Shown piece after piece: positions 43,533-53,270 of a stretch of 64,000 nt of DNA. Every line of letters begins with the position of its first letter. Positions within the stretch are counted from its first letter, which is position 1. The stretch comes from CAWANF01 sp963783355 (GTDB lineage Bacteria; Bacteroidota; Rhodothermia; Balneolales; DATFMH01). A program made the position numbers and the translations under genes. Where the stretch lies: assembly GCA_963783355.1 (NCBI GenBank), contig CAWANF010000007.1, forward strand, positions 1-64,000. Direction: 5' to 3'. The notes below the pieces were generated by a model that was not told the origin of the DNA, made no database searches, and was given only the letters and a program-made list of their open reading frames with translations.

Positions 43533-45011
43533 TCAAAAACCCAGTTCATCGATACACAGCGCTTTAAGCAGCTGATCGACATTGTTATTCGTGTTCAGGT
43601 TGTCCAGATTCAATCCAAAGTAAATAAGATTGTTTTCTTTATTTTTAACAGCCACCACCTCATTTCCTGTAAAATCCTGGTAGCCTACGAGGGTACGCAG
43701 TGTGAAATCCGTTTTATACAAAGGCGTGCTTCCCGCTGCGGCAATGACCGGATATCGTGCACTGATAATTTTATCAATTCCTAATACCGGCCCCTGTAAA
43801 CCATTAATCGGATCGACTGTTTTGGTATTCAGAACCTGGAAACTGGTGGCAATCTGTGGTAAAGGTGTGACCCCGTCCAATGGTAGAAAATCAAAAATAG
43901 GATCGCTGCTGTCCAGGTATTTCGACGGAATATCCACGAACATGGTTCCGCCATTTGAGAAAAATTCTTTCGTGATCTCCTGGGCATAAGTGATGTTTCT
44001 ATCCAGGTTATTCGAGATCCAATAGATATGTTTCCATTTAGCTAACGATTTTACCAGTGTTGGATCGCTTATAAATGGAAATGCACTGGATTTCGTCACT
44101 TTTCGGCCGCTTGATGTCGTCCCGTCCGAGATATCCCAGTAATCAACCGTCGGACGCCCGGCATTGGCCAGCATACTTAAATGAAAGGCCGCAACAGAAC
44201 CGGAAAAGACTCCTTCATAGTCATTTAAAAACAGGATATCGGATGTACGTCTTTTCGCATACCAACTCACAGTGTCAACTTTACTCACAGCCCCGGCATT
44301 GTCGACAGCCCGGATATAAAGCATATTCTTTTCATTGATTTTGAGCCCGGGCAGCTCATAACCGGAGCTTTTATAGCTCTTTCCCAGATACAACCGGCAT
44401 TTCGTTTCTGCAGCGGTAATATCTTCAGCTTCCAGGTTTATAAAATTAATATCAATTGGCAGCTGCAGCCATGTACCTGTGGTATCATTCAGAATGATTT
44501 CGGTATATGCCAGGTTAGCCTGACCGTCAATATCATTGACCGACCATCCGAAACTGGCAATATCAAAAAGCGTATCGGGCGGAACTTCTGTTTCGTTATA
44601 CTCGATTGATGGCGGTGAATTTTTGATAGGATAAACCAATTCAGCACCAACCGGATCCCTGAGATTCTCGTTATCGACAGCCCTCACACGAAATACCACA
44701 TTTGCCGTATCATTGCCCTGTGGTATAGGCAAGACGAACGTACTATCGGTTTTTGTTGTGAATTTCCAGGGATTTAGAAGGGTATCATTTATAGAATACT
44801 CATATCCAATAACATACCCGTCCGGATCGTCGCCCCACCATGATATATGAATCTGGCTGGACAAACGGTTTGATCCCGATCGGTTGATCTCTTTCACTGT
44901 TAATCCTGTTTTGGGTGGCTTATTGACATTCAAATGTCCTTCCAAACCTGATTTACAGGCGTAGCCCAAAAGGATGATGGCGGATACCGACAGGAGAAGT
45001 TTTATTCTCAT
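43533..45011 (-). CDS. Surface lipoprotein with fibronectin-type-III-like domains
   Basis: 492 residues from the ATG at 45011. Signal peptide with lipobox LLGYAC, acylated Cys at residue 19. Two beta-sandwich repeats follow: HISWWGDDPDGYVIGYEYSI then VVFRVRAVDNENLRDPVGAE, and a second ending MLYIRAVDNAGAVSKVDTVS. The C-terminal about 230 residues (DILFLNDYEGVFSGSVAAFH; KEFFSNGGTMFVDIPSKY) resemble a class-I glutamine-amidotransferase-like/GldG-type Rossmann fold; function unknown. The stop lies 17 bp before the TonB receptor, so the two are coupled. A TTG at 45023 is an alternative start. Confidence 0.8.
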   Translation of the reverse strand: MRIKLLLSVSAIILLGYACKSGLEGHLNVNKPPKTGLTVKEINRSGSNRLSSQIHISWWGDDPDGYVIGYEYSINDTLLNPWKFTTKTDSTFVLPIPQGNDTANVVFRVRAVDNENLRDPVGAELVYPIKNSPPSIEYNETEVPPDTLFDIASFGWSVNDIDGQANLAYTEIILNDTTGTWLQLPIDINFINLEAEDITAAETKCRLYLGKSYKSSGYELPGLKINEKNMLYIRAVDNAGAVSKVDTVSWYAKRRTSDILFLNDYEGVFSGSVAAFHLSMLANAGRPTVDYWDISDGTTSSGRKVTKSSAFPFISDPTLVKSLAKWKHIYWISNNLDRNITYAQEITKEFFSNGGTMFVDIPSKYLDSSDPIFDFLPLDGVTPLPQIATSFQVLNTKTVDPINGLQGPVLGIDKIISARYPVIAAAGSTPLYKTDFTLRTLVGYQDFTGNEVVAVKNKENNLIYFGLNLDNLNTNNNVDQLLKALCIDELGF

Positions 45012-45106
45012 GACAATGCTCAAAATCTACTCAACAATTTGAAAAATTTGGGGGGATAACAAAGAGTATTCGGATTTTACCCCTGTTCTTTTTGTCCGTC
45101 TCTCTA

Positions 45107-45148
45107 CTTAATAAAAGACAGGATTCCGGGATGAATTGCCCGGAATCC
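45107..45148 (-). terminator. Perfect hairpin inside the surface operon (terminator or attenuator)
   Basis: GGATTCCGGG and CCCGGAATCC (45121-45130 / 45139-45148) form a perfect 10-bp stem with an 8-base loop. On the minus strand it is followed by TGTCTTTTATT. It starts 13 bases after the stop of the 888-residue gene and could reduce transcription into the four genes below. Confidence 0.7.
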
Positions 45149-45160
45149 CATCGAAATATG

Positions 45161-47827
45161 TTATTTGATAAGCAACATTTTGTGTGTAAATGTGGCCTTA
45201 TTGGTTTCCAAACGGTAGAAGTACATACCGCTTGACAATCTGCTTGCATCAAAATTGATAATATAATTTCCGGTGTTCTGAACTTTATTTACTAGCACAG
45301 CAACCGTACGGCCCAGTACGTCATAAACCGTCAATTTTACCTTGGAACTTTGTGGTAAAGAATAACGGATATTCGTAGTAGGGTTGAACGGATTCGGGAA
45401 ATTCTGATCGAGAGCGAATTTCTTAGGTACTTTACTATTCGCGTCGTCAATACCAGTTGAAAGATCCCGTTTCAGGGTAACTGTATAATAAACCGGTGTG
45501 AAATCTGGTGCAGAATAAGTGGAAACCTGCACGGTGTCAGCTGCATCCAAAGCATAAACAGTCCAGATGAAATCTTTGGAATCACCAACGCTCATTCCAA
45601 CATTTGCCAGTAAATCATCAACGGATTGATAAGGAATGGTAACACTTGGATCACTGCCGGAATTACCCGATTCGATCTTAACCAGAGGATTGGCAAAACC
45701 AGTATCATTCGTGTTGGCAAGCGCCCAGATATATTTCACGGCATTTCCATCATAATCCTTAGTGGCGTTCCAGGAAACCATCAAATCGCCGGTTACATCC
45801 ACAGCCTGATTATCCGTTGGCATTAACAAGGTAAATGTCCGGGAAGGATACGTCCAGTCATTTGCCTGAACATCACTATAACTTCTAAGCAATAACTTGT
45901 TATTACCATAAGTATAATAAAGAACACCAGTTACAGAAGTAAGAACGGCACCGTTTTTGATATTTTCATTCAGGCTTGAACTAATGGGTTTAGGTCCGCT
46001 TCCAAAAGTTGGTGTGCCATCGTCAATACGAAGTCCCTGTCCGGCAACTAACGTATCGGCACCGGTAACGCTGCTTTGACGTGAACCAATTTCCCATTCA
46101 CCATAATCACTGGTGCCATCAGCCTGGTTGGTTACCACTTTTACATCATTAAGTGTAATGACCATACCTTCATGAGCTTCACCTCTGTCAGCAGCATTCG
46201 TTATATCTTGTGTTAAAAGACTTGGAATGAGCGCACTTATATCATTATTGTGGGAATCTACGGTATAAGTGAAGTTTGTCAGATAGGTGATATGCGTAGA
46301 AGCCTCTTCCTTCACTTCACCTTTGGTAATCGTGATTTGATCGCCACGTTTCAATGATTTAACACCGGCGACGGAAGCATCAAGATAGACACCTGACCAT
46401 GCATTCGGGCTGTCCTGAATAACTACGAAACCATCAGCAGAATCGGCTACAACGGTAGCTGTCAAATTCATAGGAAGCTGACCAATGCCGGCCAACGGGC
46501 TGTCACCGGGTTTTTCATCCGGAGTTTTCTGAATGACGGATATCGTTGTGATAGGTTGATCCAGGACCACGAAAGAGCCCATTTCACCTTGCGGATATTC
46601 CCCAACTAAACCATCAGAGTCTGTAGCTTTGATACTGAATGTTACAGTTTTCAGATTGGCAAAAGTCGGGAAAGTATACGTATAGGTATTCGTCGTCCCT
46701 GATTTCAGGCTCATATTAACGGTTTGAGCACCACTTCCATCATTGTAGGTCAGTTCGACACTGCTAAGAGTAGCAGGACTATTGGCCGTAATATCAACAT
46801 CAACTGTAACTGCTTCTGTTGAAGTCGGTGTCACATTTGAAATAGAATAATTTGAGAAGGCTGGCGGATAACCTACGACGACAATATCATTTGGCCATAC
46901 GAAACCATTAACGCCATTTTCATTTTTCGCATCATTTAACCATACAATACCGTCATCCCACGGGTTGATAGTCATCGACTGCATGCCAGTAGCGTTTTTC
47001 CCATCCGGATCATCCGTGTTTAATGTGATAAAACCACTCACATCCACAGAAGCACCAGCAGGGGGTGGAGTAAAGTCGGTACGGCGATAGTTATACCCGG
47101 TTCTGTAAATGGGCCGGTCGTTACGAACACGTAAGGAGGTATCATATATATAAACAAGATTGTCACCTTGTTTAAGTGCCCAGTTCGGACGATCCCCTAA
47201 TGACACATTCGTGACCGTTGCTCCCTTGATGCGAACATAACTGCCAATGTATTTGGGATAATTGGCCAGGTTCAATTGCATGGTACCATCACTGTTAGCC
47301 ACGTTCAGGTCAGCTACCGTGATGTCAATCGGAGTAAGCAGAGCCTTGTATTTATCGGCAGCAGGCGTTCCGGTGATACTTGAAAGAGTAATCGTTTCGG
47401 GTGAGAATTGAGCCGTATTACTAAAGAATGTTAATTTACCGGTTACATCAATAATGTCTCCCCTGTTTAACGTCTCTAATGTGGAATAATCTGTAGCTAC
47501 TACCTGCATCGACATCCCGATCTTTCCATCCGGATCATTTAAAGCAGATGTATCTGTAACAAAAACATGAATCCTTCCTAAACCATCTGTGCTCTGAGTA
47601 TACGAAGCCAGGCCAGAATTTTTAGGATAAGATATAATTACGGCGGTAAACGACACGAGTGAATCCTTGAATGCCTGATTAGGAATATCGGTGATTGAGT
47701 TCAGTTGCGAATAACTGTTTAAATCACGGATCGTTACCGGTTTCGGTGTTTGAGCGATAGCGGTGGTAGCTAAAGACAACAAACATATCAAGCTCAGAAG
47801 CTTGATGCTTCGTATCTTTTTTTTCAT
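45161..47827 (-). CDS. Secreted multidomain protein with T9SS type A sorting domain and OB-fold-like modules
   Basis: 888 residues. Signal peptide ends ATTAIAQ. Two similar modules (about 30-175 and 440-640) carry RGDIIDVTGKLTFFSNTAQF and RGDQITITKGEVKEEASTHI, patterns of the extracellular OB-fold also found beside secreted nucleases; no nuclease domain is seen here. An Ig/PKD-like sandwich (about 325-425) lies between them. The C-terminal about 80 residues start LDQNFPNPFNPTTNIRYSLP and end FYRLETNKATFTHKMLLIK, the type A sorting domain for T9SS. It should be exported through T9SS and attached to or released from the cell surface. ATG at 47827. Substrate unknown. Confidence 0.87.
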   Translation of the reverse strand: MKKKIRSIKLLSLICLLSLATTAIAQTPKPVTIRDLNSYSQLNSITDIPNQAFKDSLVSFTAVIISYPKNSGLASYTQSTDGLGRIHVFVTDTSALNDPDGKIGMSMQVVATDYSTLETLNRGDIIDVTGKLTFFSNTAQFSPETITLSSITGTPAADKYKALLTPIDITVADLNVANSDGTMQLNLANYPKYIGSYVRIKGATVTNVSLGDRPNWALKQGDNLVYIYDTSLRVRNDRPIYRTGYNYRRTDFTPPPAGASVDVSGFITLNTDDPDGKNATGMQSMTINPWDDGIVWLNDAKNENGVNGFVWPNDIVVVGYPPAFSNYSISNVTPTSTEAVTVDVDITANSPATLSSVELTYNDGSGAQTVNMSLKSGTTNTYTYTFPTFANLKTVTFSIKATDSDGLVGEYPQGEMGSFVVLDQPITTISVIQKTPDEKPGDSPLAGIGQLPMNLTATVVADSADGFVVIQDSPNAWSGVYLDASVAGVKSLKRGDQITITKGEVKEEASTHITYLTNFTYTVDSHNNDISALIPSLLTQDITNAADRGEAHEGMVITLNDVKVVTNQADGTSDYGEWEIGSRQSSVTGADTLVAGQGLRIDDGTPTFGSGPKPISSSLNENIKNGAVLTSVTGVLYYTYGNNKLLLRSYSDVQANDWTYPSRTFTLLMPTDNQAVDVTGDLMVSWNATKDYDGNAVKYIWALANTNDTGFANPLVKIESGNSGSDPSVTIPYQSVDDLLANVGMSVGDSKDFIWTVYALDAADTVQVSTYSAPDFTPVYYTVTLKRDLSTGIDDANSKVPKKFALDQNFPNPFNPTTNIRYSLPQSSKVKLTVYDVLGRTVAVLVNKVQNTGNYIINFDASRLSSGMYFYRLETNKATFTHKMLLIK

Positions 47828-47858
47828 TATTACCCCTCTTGCTTTTTTATATTTGCGT

Positions 47859-49985
47859 TTACTTGATGATTGCTAGTTTACCTCTCTGAATACGTCCTGT
47901 ATCCAAGTCCTTTACAGTATACAGATACAATCCTGTCGTTAAATTTTGCCTGCTCTCTGTCAATAAATCCCAGGCGTGCTCTCCTCCTGACATGACACGA
48001 TTATCTGCACTAAAATCATTAAACCAGCGGATATCTCCCTTGTATGTCTGCGAATCATGCTTCAGGTCTGCGACAATCTCTCCCGCCAGTGTATAGACAC
48101 GAATTTCAGCATGAGCGGGCAAGTTGTAGAATATCACTTTCCGCGTCAATGCATTATTTCCATCCCATGCGGCATTTACCCGGTATGGATTTGGGTAAAC
48201 CCCGACTTTATTTTCTTTAAAATTGGTATTCGTAGTTGTGCCGGGAAATACCCTAACCGCATCCGCATTTCGGCTCGATTCCAGCGATTCCACCTTGTAT
48301 TTTGTACTTCCATGGTCGAAAGCCGTCACCGCAAACTGGTATTGCCAGCCCGATAACAGGTTTTGGACATCGTACCGATACCAATATTTTGTAGTGTCTC
48401 CCTGGAAAGTCACCGGCTGCGCCAGCGCCACTTCTTCAAACCCGGTATTATAACCGACATCATTGCCTACCGAATCAAATTCTGCAATGACCTGTGCCTT
48501 CGTCGTTATCTGTCCTTTGATGTCGTCACCAAGGTTCGATTTATAAATCCTGTAACCCTCAAAATCTTTTTCACCGGAAACCGGATCTACGGAATTTTCA
48601 GCCGTTTTGTCCCAATACAAACTCACTTTTCCCGAAGACATCTCCACATGCAGTTTAGGTGAGTTTGGTGGCTCCGGAATTAAATACCGGTCCAAAACCC
48701 CATTGTTATTGATATCTTCGCCCGGGTCCAAAACACCGTTTCCATTTTTGTCTTCCCCGTAAAATGTCCTGTAAGCCCAACCCAGGTTATTTACAAGATT
48801 CACCCTGGTAGCGGTATTATCCGTTTCTTTCTTTGTTTTCCCATTAATCATTCCAAGCCCCTGGTATTCATCCGGTTTCAATGCTCCGGTGAAAGCGAAA
48901 TAAACATCAAATGATTCTCCCGGAGCCACTTTGGGAAATGGGCCAATTGAAATGAGTGAAATATAATTACCGCTCGATGAGGCCCCGTCGGTTCGTAATT
49001 TTTCGCGATAGGCATCAATAGGAAATGGCTGACTCATACGATTATAACGATCCTGGTCATCTTGAGGAGCCCGGAAATCACCGGCACCCGAACTGAACAG
49101 CCAATAACTTGGTCCAACTTTCGGGGGACGCAAGCCATGTGCTTTTAGATATTCGGCATTGGACGGATGGAAAAAATTATTTTCATAATCCGCTCCGATA
49201 ATTGAAATGCCGCCGTACGTATTAAGGCTTGGATTATCAGATGATCCGGCATCAAAAACATAGGTAGTATAAAGGCTGTCGAGATATCCAATGCCATTTT
49301 TGTTATAGAAATCAGAACCCGTTTCAACGGTGCTGTTCACGTTGCGATTAACCAGGTCTCCATACATCCCGACATAGACGCTGTCCCAATCTTTATCACT
49401 TCTATTGGTAAACGTGTAATGAAGAATGGAGAAACTTTCGGTAAAACTGAAATTCCAGTTATAGCTTTCGAGCTTTACATCCACAAAAAGGGGTTGATCG
49501 TGGTTTCGGATAGGTATGGATCCTTTGTCGGTCTCAATAGAAACCCTTTTATCGGAAAAATTAGCAATATAATCCTGATGGCTTATCGCCAGCGGAGAAT
49601 ATAATGGTGAATTCTGCAGAGACGAACGTTCCTGAACTAACGTCCCGTCGTTGGTAAACTCATAACCGGGCTTCCCGGTGGCATAACCGGAAGAATTTGT
49701 TACCGCCGCCGTGCTCACCAACAATTGGGAACCGCCACTGTATGCGCCAATCCAAATACCGGCCTCAAATAAATGCTCCTGACCTGAATTCAGGGGATAT
49801 TCCATACTTGGATCCCCACCGGGATTATTCGCAACATCAGGTTTACCCAATGTTCCAACATTCGTTACTGATAAACCAAGATTTCCGGTATTGGTATATT
49901 TTCGATCAAAAACCTGTTGACCGAACGCGGTACTGCTGTATATAACTATAATTACAATAGTAGCGAAAACTCTCTTTCCTGACAT
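47859..49985 (-). CDS. Secreted surface protein with C-terminal sorting-type domain
   Basis: 708 residues from the ATG at 49985, which has GAGGA seven bases upstream; a TTG at 50000 is less likely. The signal peptide ends AFGQQ. The N-terminal about 400 residues (SVTNVGTLGKPDVANNPGGD, EHLFEAGIWIGAYSGGSQL) form a beta-rich region common in FCB secreted proteins. A calcium-loop-like segment DKNGNGVLDPGEDINNNGVL lies near residue 420, then a fibronectin-like domain (EGYRIYKSNLGDD). The C-terminus (VGVYPNPYRVNAAWDGNN ... LYTVKDLDTGRIQRGKLAII) is a T9SS-type sorting module. It is the first gene of the operon, divergent from the second TonB receptor. Confidence 0.85.
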   Translation of the reverse strand: MSGKRVFATIVIIVIYSSTAFGQQVFDRKYTNTGNLGLSVTNVGTLGKPDVANNPGGDPSMEYPLNSGQEHLFEAGIWIGAYSGGSQLLVSTAAVTNSSGYATGKPGYEFTNDGTLVQERSSLQNSPLYSPLAISHQDYIANFSDKRVSIETDKGSIPIRNHDQPLFVDVKLESYNWNFSFTESFSILHYTFTNRSDKDWDSVYVGMYGDLVNRNVNSTVETGSDFYNKNGIGYLDSLYTTYVFDAGSSDNPSLNTYGGISIIGADYENNFFHPSNAEYLKAHGLRPPKVGPSYWLFSSGAGDFRAPQDDQDRYNRMSQPFPIDAYREKLRTDGASSSGNYISLISIGPFPKVAPGESFDVYFAFTGALKPDEYQGLGMINGKTKKETDNTATRVNLVNNLGWAYRTFYGEDKNGNGVLDPGEDINNNGVLDRYLIPEPPNSPKLHVEMSSGKVSLYWDKTAENSVDPVSGEKDFEGYRIYKSNLGDDIKGQITTKAQVIAEFDSVGNDVGYNTGFEEVALAQPVTFQGDTTKYWYRYDVQNLLSGWQYQFAVTAFDHGSTKYKVESLESSRNADAVRVFPGTTTNTNFKENKVGVYPNPYRVNAAWDGNNALTRKVIFYNLPAHAEIRVYTLAGEIVADLKHDSQTYKGDIRWFNDFSADNRVMSGGEHAWDLLTESRQNLTTGLYLYTVKDLDTGRIQRGKLAIIK

Positions 49986-50370
49986 GAAGTCCTCTTGCAA
50001 TAGTATAAATCCTCCTTAATGTAAAACGAATATATAACTTTATTACAAATTTTAAAACTCTATCTGCTTTTATAATAATTTGATAACAAATATTTACATA
50101 ATAGAGGCGGATAGTTTGCGCTACTTATTTTAAAATCCGTTTATTCATTGTAGAATCATGAGGTTTAAAAAAATAAACGATCTGTTAAAAACAGGTCCAA
50201 AAAAGCTATATATCAATATTAAGAAATGGTTAAATCATCAATAGCCGGTTGATACCGGACAATATTGATTTTAAATCTGTTTATCTTTTGCCCGTTCATT
50301 AAAGCGATCAAATTTTTCATCAGCCTATTGGTGAAATACATAATCTAACTCTCAATAAAAATCATCCTAT
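49986..50370. other. Divergent AT-rich promoter region of two surface loci
   Basis: 385 bases, very AT-rich, between the secreted-protein operon (minus) and a TonB receptor (plus). It must hold promoters in both directions. I found no confident TTG/TAnnTTTG pair. A short inverted repeat (ACAGGT / ACCTGT-like, CCGGTTGATACCGG near 50243-50256) is a possible regulator site. No gene is seen. Confidence 0.5.
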
Positions 50371-52974
50371 ATGAAACGCTTTATCCCAATCCTATTATTA
50401 ATCCTGGCCATGCCTTTTGCCGTGTTTGCTCAAAACACTTATACGGTAAAAGGTAAGGTTGTCAGCAAAGCTGATAACACTCCTTTGCCGGGAGCTAATG
50501 TAATACTCGAAGGAACGACTATTGGAAATGCATCCAGCATTGATGGATCATTTGTCATTAAAGATGTTCCGGAGGGAACGTATAAAATTCGTGTATCCTA
50601 TGTTGGATACACCGATAAAGTTATCGACGTCGATGTAAATCAAAATATTCAGATGGGAACTATCGCTCTTGGCGAGTATGCCTTCTCAAAAGAAATCGTC
50701 GTAAGCGCCAAACGTGCTGTCTTCCGTCAAACTCCGGTGGCATTCACGAACATCGATAAACAACAACTTCAGAAAGTAACCAGCGGCGGACAGGATTTGT
50801 CCATGGCTGTTGCCAACGTTCCCGGTGTTTATGCTACCGAAGGAAGCGGTGGTATTGGCGATTCCCGTTTAACCATCCGTGGATTTAGCGACAATAACGT
50901 GGGAATCCTGATCAATGGTGTTCCTGTAAACGACATGGAAAGCGGCCATATGTACTGGTCGGACTGGGCCGGTATCGCTCAGGTTACGAACAACATCCAG
51001 GTAACCCAGGGCCTTGGTGCCAATCCCCTTTCTACTCAGGCTGTTGGTGGTACGGTAAATATCGTAACTTCAGCTCTGCAGGCCGATAAGGGCGGGACTA
51101 TCACGCAGCAAGTCGGTGATTTTGGTTTAAATCACACTTCCGCAAAATACAGCACCGGTATCATGAATACTTCTAATGGAGGCAAATATGGCGTAACGGC
51201 TTTGGTTTCCCGCGAAACAGCTAATAGTTACTTCAAGCACAGCCACTATAATGGATTTACCTTCTTCTTTACCGCCGGTTACAATAAAGGTAATAACACA
51301 ATCAACTTCACCGCTTTAGGTTCACCTCAGGAACACGATCAGCGTACTGCTTCTGCGAAAATCAGCACATGGGACACCTACGGATTAAATTACAATCCAA
51401 ATGTTGGGGTTGTTGGCACCGGAAACGCCGAGCGTTTCATCAATGAGCGGGTTAACTACTATTTCAAACCGGTATTCTCCTTAGACGATACCTATAAATT
51501 CAACGAAAATTCTTACCTGACCACCACCTTATATTACAGCTGGGGTACAGGATGGGGCTCCGGTCCTTTGGGCAGTTATGTTTCCACTGATCCTTTAACA
51601 GGATTGCTGAATTACAACCAGGCATTTTCAACCAATATGAGCAATCCTGATACCGTACTTGATGCTGCGGGACAGACCGTTTCAGGCAACGCTTCGAAAT
51701 CTATCCTTCGCCGTTCATGGAACAATCATACGTGGTCAGGAATTATGGCCAATTATACTAACAAGTTGTCCAAAGAACTGACGTTAAACCTGGGATTCGA
51801 CGGCCGCTATTATGTAGGTCAGCACTATCGTACGGTAAGCAATCTCTTAGGTGGTGATTTCTATACCGCTAATTATAACGCAAATGTAAATAGTGGCAAC
51901 CCGACGGCCTTATATCCCGGCGACAAAATTGCTTACGAAAACAATGACTTTGTAAAAAAATACGGTGTAAACGGACAACTGGAATATGCCAGCAACCAGT
52001 TCAGCGCCTTCGTGGATGCCGCTATTTCCAACACCGGCTACGCACGCCGCGATTATTTCGTAGCGGGATATCCTAAAACACCATACTACACCTTTACCGG
52101 TTATATTGTAAAAGGCGGCGTAAACTATAATGTTACCAGTGCATTGAACGTTTATTTCAATGCCGGTTACAATAATCGTGCTCCCTATTTCGATGGCGTT
52201 TTCAAATACACTAATACTCCTATAGATAATCGTCACAATGAGAAAGTTACCAACCTGGAATTAGGACTCGGTTTAAAACTTTCTGAACGCAGCGTTATTA
52301 CCGCCGACATATATCATACACGCTGGGGTGATCAAACATTCAATACCAGTGCTCCAACTACCCCGGGCTCATCAGATACATTCCTTTACAATGTACAGGG
52401 TTTGAATGAAATCCATAAAGGAGTTGAAGTAAACGGTAACTTTTACCTGAGTGATGATTTTCGCGTTAAAGCAGGTCTGGCTTTTGCTGACAACTATTAT
52501 GAAAATAATGTCAGTACCGATGTATTCAATCAGAATCATGTAAAAGTCAAAACGACTAACTTGTATGTTAAAGATCTCAAAGTCAGCGGTTCCCCACAAA
52601 CAATGGCTACTCTGGCCTTTAATTACCGTTTCCACCTGAAAGGCGGTACATTCTTCATCAACCCACGTGGCCGTTACCTCGCCGACTACTATTCTGAATT
52701 TAATCCAACCTATCGTACCAGCTCCTCACTGGCCGGGCATCAGGGTTGGAAAATGCCGGCTTACGGTCTTATCGACCTTACTACCGGTTACCGGTTCAAC
52801 GTCAGTGGCAAATTCGCCGGTGTTCAGTCAGCCGAAATCATGTTTAACCTGGCTAACGTAATGAACACCGTTTTTATCTCCGACGCTTACGATTCGAACG
52901 GTACCCGTGAAGGTGCTTCCGTATACTACGGCAACCCGAGAACAGGTGTTTTCACTTTCAAATTCTTCTTCTAA
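50371..52974 (+). CDS. TonB-dependent receptor with carboxypeptidase-regulatory-like domain
   Basis: 867 residues. Signal peptide (FIPILLLILAMPFAVFAQ), CarboxypepD_reg-like domain (KGKVVSKADNTPLPGANVIL; YKIRVSYVGYTDKVIDVDV), plug (GGIGDSRLTIRGFSDNNVGI; NDMESGHMYWSDWAGIAQV) and a barrel ending TGVFTFKFFF. NDMESGHMYWSDW in the plug is characteristic of a Bacteroidota receptor branch seen in many iron or nutrient receptors. No clear N-terminal TonB box. ATG at 50371. It has its own strong terminator at 53001, so it is monocistronic. Ligand unknown. Confidence 0.93.
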   Translation: MKRFIPILLLILAMPFAVFAQNTYTVKGKVVSKADNTPLPGANVILEGTTIGNASSIDGSFVIKDVPEGTYKIRVSYVGYTDKVIDVDVNQNIQMGTIALGEYAFSKEIVVSAKRAVFRQTPVAFTNIDKQQLQKVTSGGQDLSMAVANVPGVYATEGSGGIGDSRLTIRGFSDNNVGILINGVPVNDMESGHMYWSDWAGIAQVTNNIQVTQGLGANPLSTQAVGGTVNIVTSALQADKGGTITQQVGDFGLNHTSAKYSTGIMNTSNGGKYGVTALVSRETANSYFKHSHYNGFTFFFTAGYNKGNNTINFTALGSPQEHDQRTASAKISTWDTYGLNYNPNVGVVGTGNAERFINERVNYYFKPVFSLDDTYKFNENSYLTTTLYYSWGTGWGSGPLGSYVSTDPLTGLLNYNQAFSTNMSNPDTVLDAAGQTVSGNASKSILRRSWNNHTWSGIMANYTNKLSKELTLNLGFDGRYYVGQHYRTVSNLLGGDFYTANYNANVNSGNPTALYPGDKIAYENNDFVKKYGVNGQLEYASNQFSAFVDAAISNTGYARRDYFVAGYPKTPYYTFTGYIVKGGVNYNVTSALNVYFNAGYNNRAPYFDGVFKYTNTPIDNRHNEKVTNLELGLGLKLSERSVITADIYHTRWGDQTFNTSAPTTPGSSDTFLYNVQGLNEIHKGVEVNGNFYLSDDFRVKAGLAFADNYYENNVSTDVFNQNHVKVKTTNLYVKDLKVSGSPQTMATLAFNYRFHLKGGTFFINPRGRYLADYYSEFNPTYRTSSSLAGHQGWKMPAYGLIDLTTGYRFNVSGKFAGVQSAEIMFNLANVMNTVFISDAYDSNGTREGASVYYGNPRTGVFTFKFFF

Positions 52975-53000
52975 GAAAGCAGCTGTTAACTAATCTTTTT

Positions 53001-53037
53001 AAAGGGGAACCGGATGCCGGTTCCCCTTTTTTTATTT
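53001..53037 (+). terminator. Strong Rho-independent terminator after the TonB receptor
   Basis: A perfect 13-bp stem AAAGGGGAACCGG / CCGGTTCCCCTTT with a 3-base loop is followed by T7-A-T3. Textbook form. Confidence 0.95.
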
Positions 53038-53270
53038 CAGAAAGTAAGAGAGATACATTATTTACCTATTCCATTAGTTTCAACAATATGATTTTTTTCA
53101 ACTGATAAAGACCTTTCATTTGTAATCATCGATTGATTACAAACATTGAGAAACATCATTTCATCACCATTTTTGACACCTCTTGTCTAAACGAAATGGA
53201 ACGTACTCTAACTCTGAGCCGTTAAAATTGTTACATGAAAATTATTTATACAATTTAAGAAGATATTATT

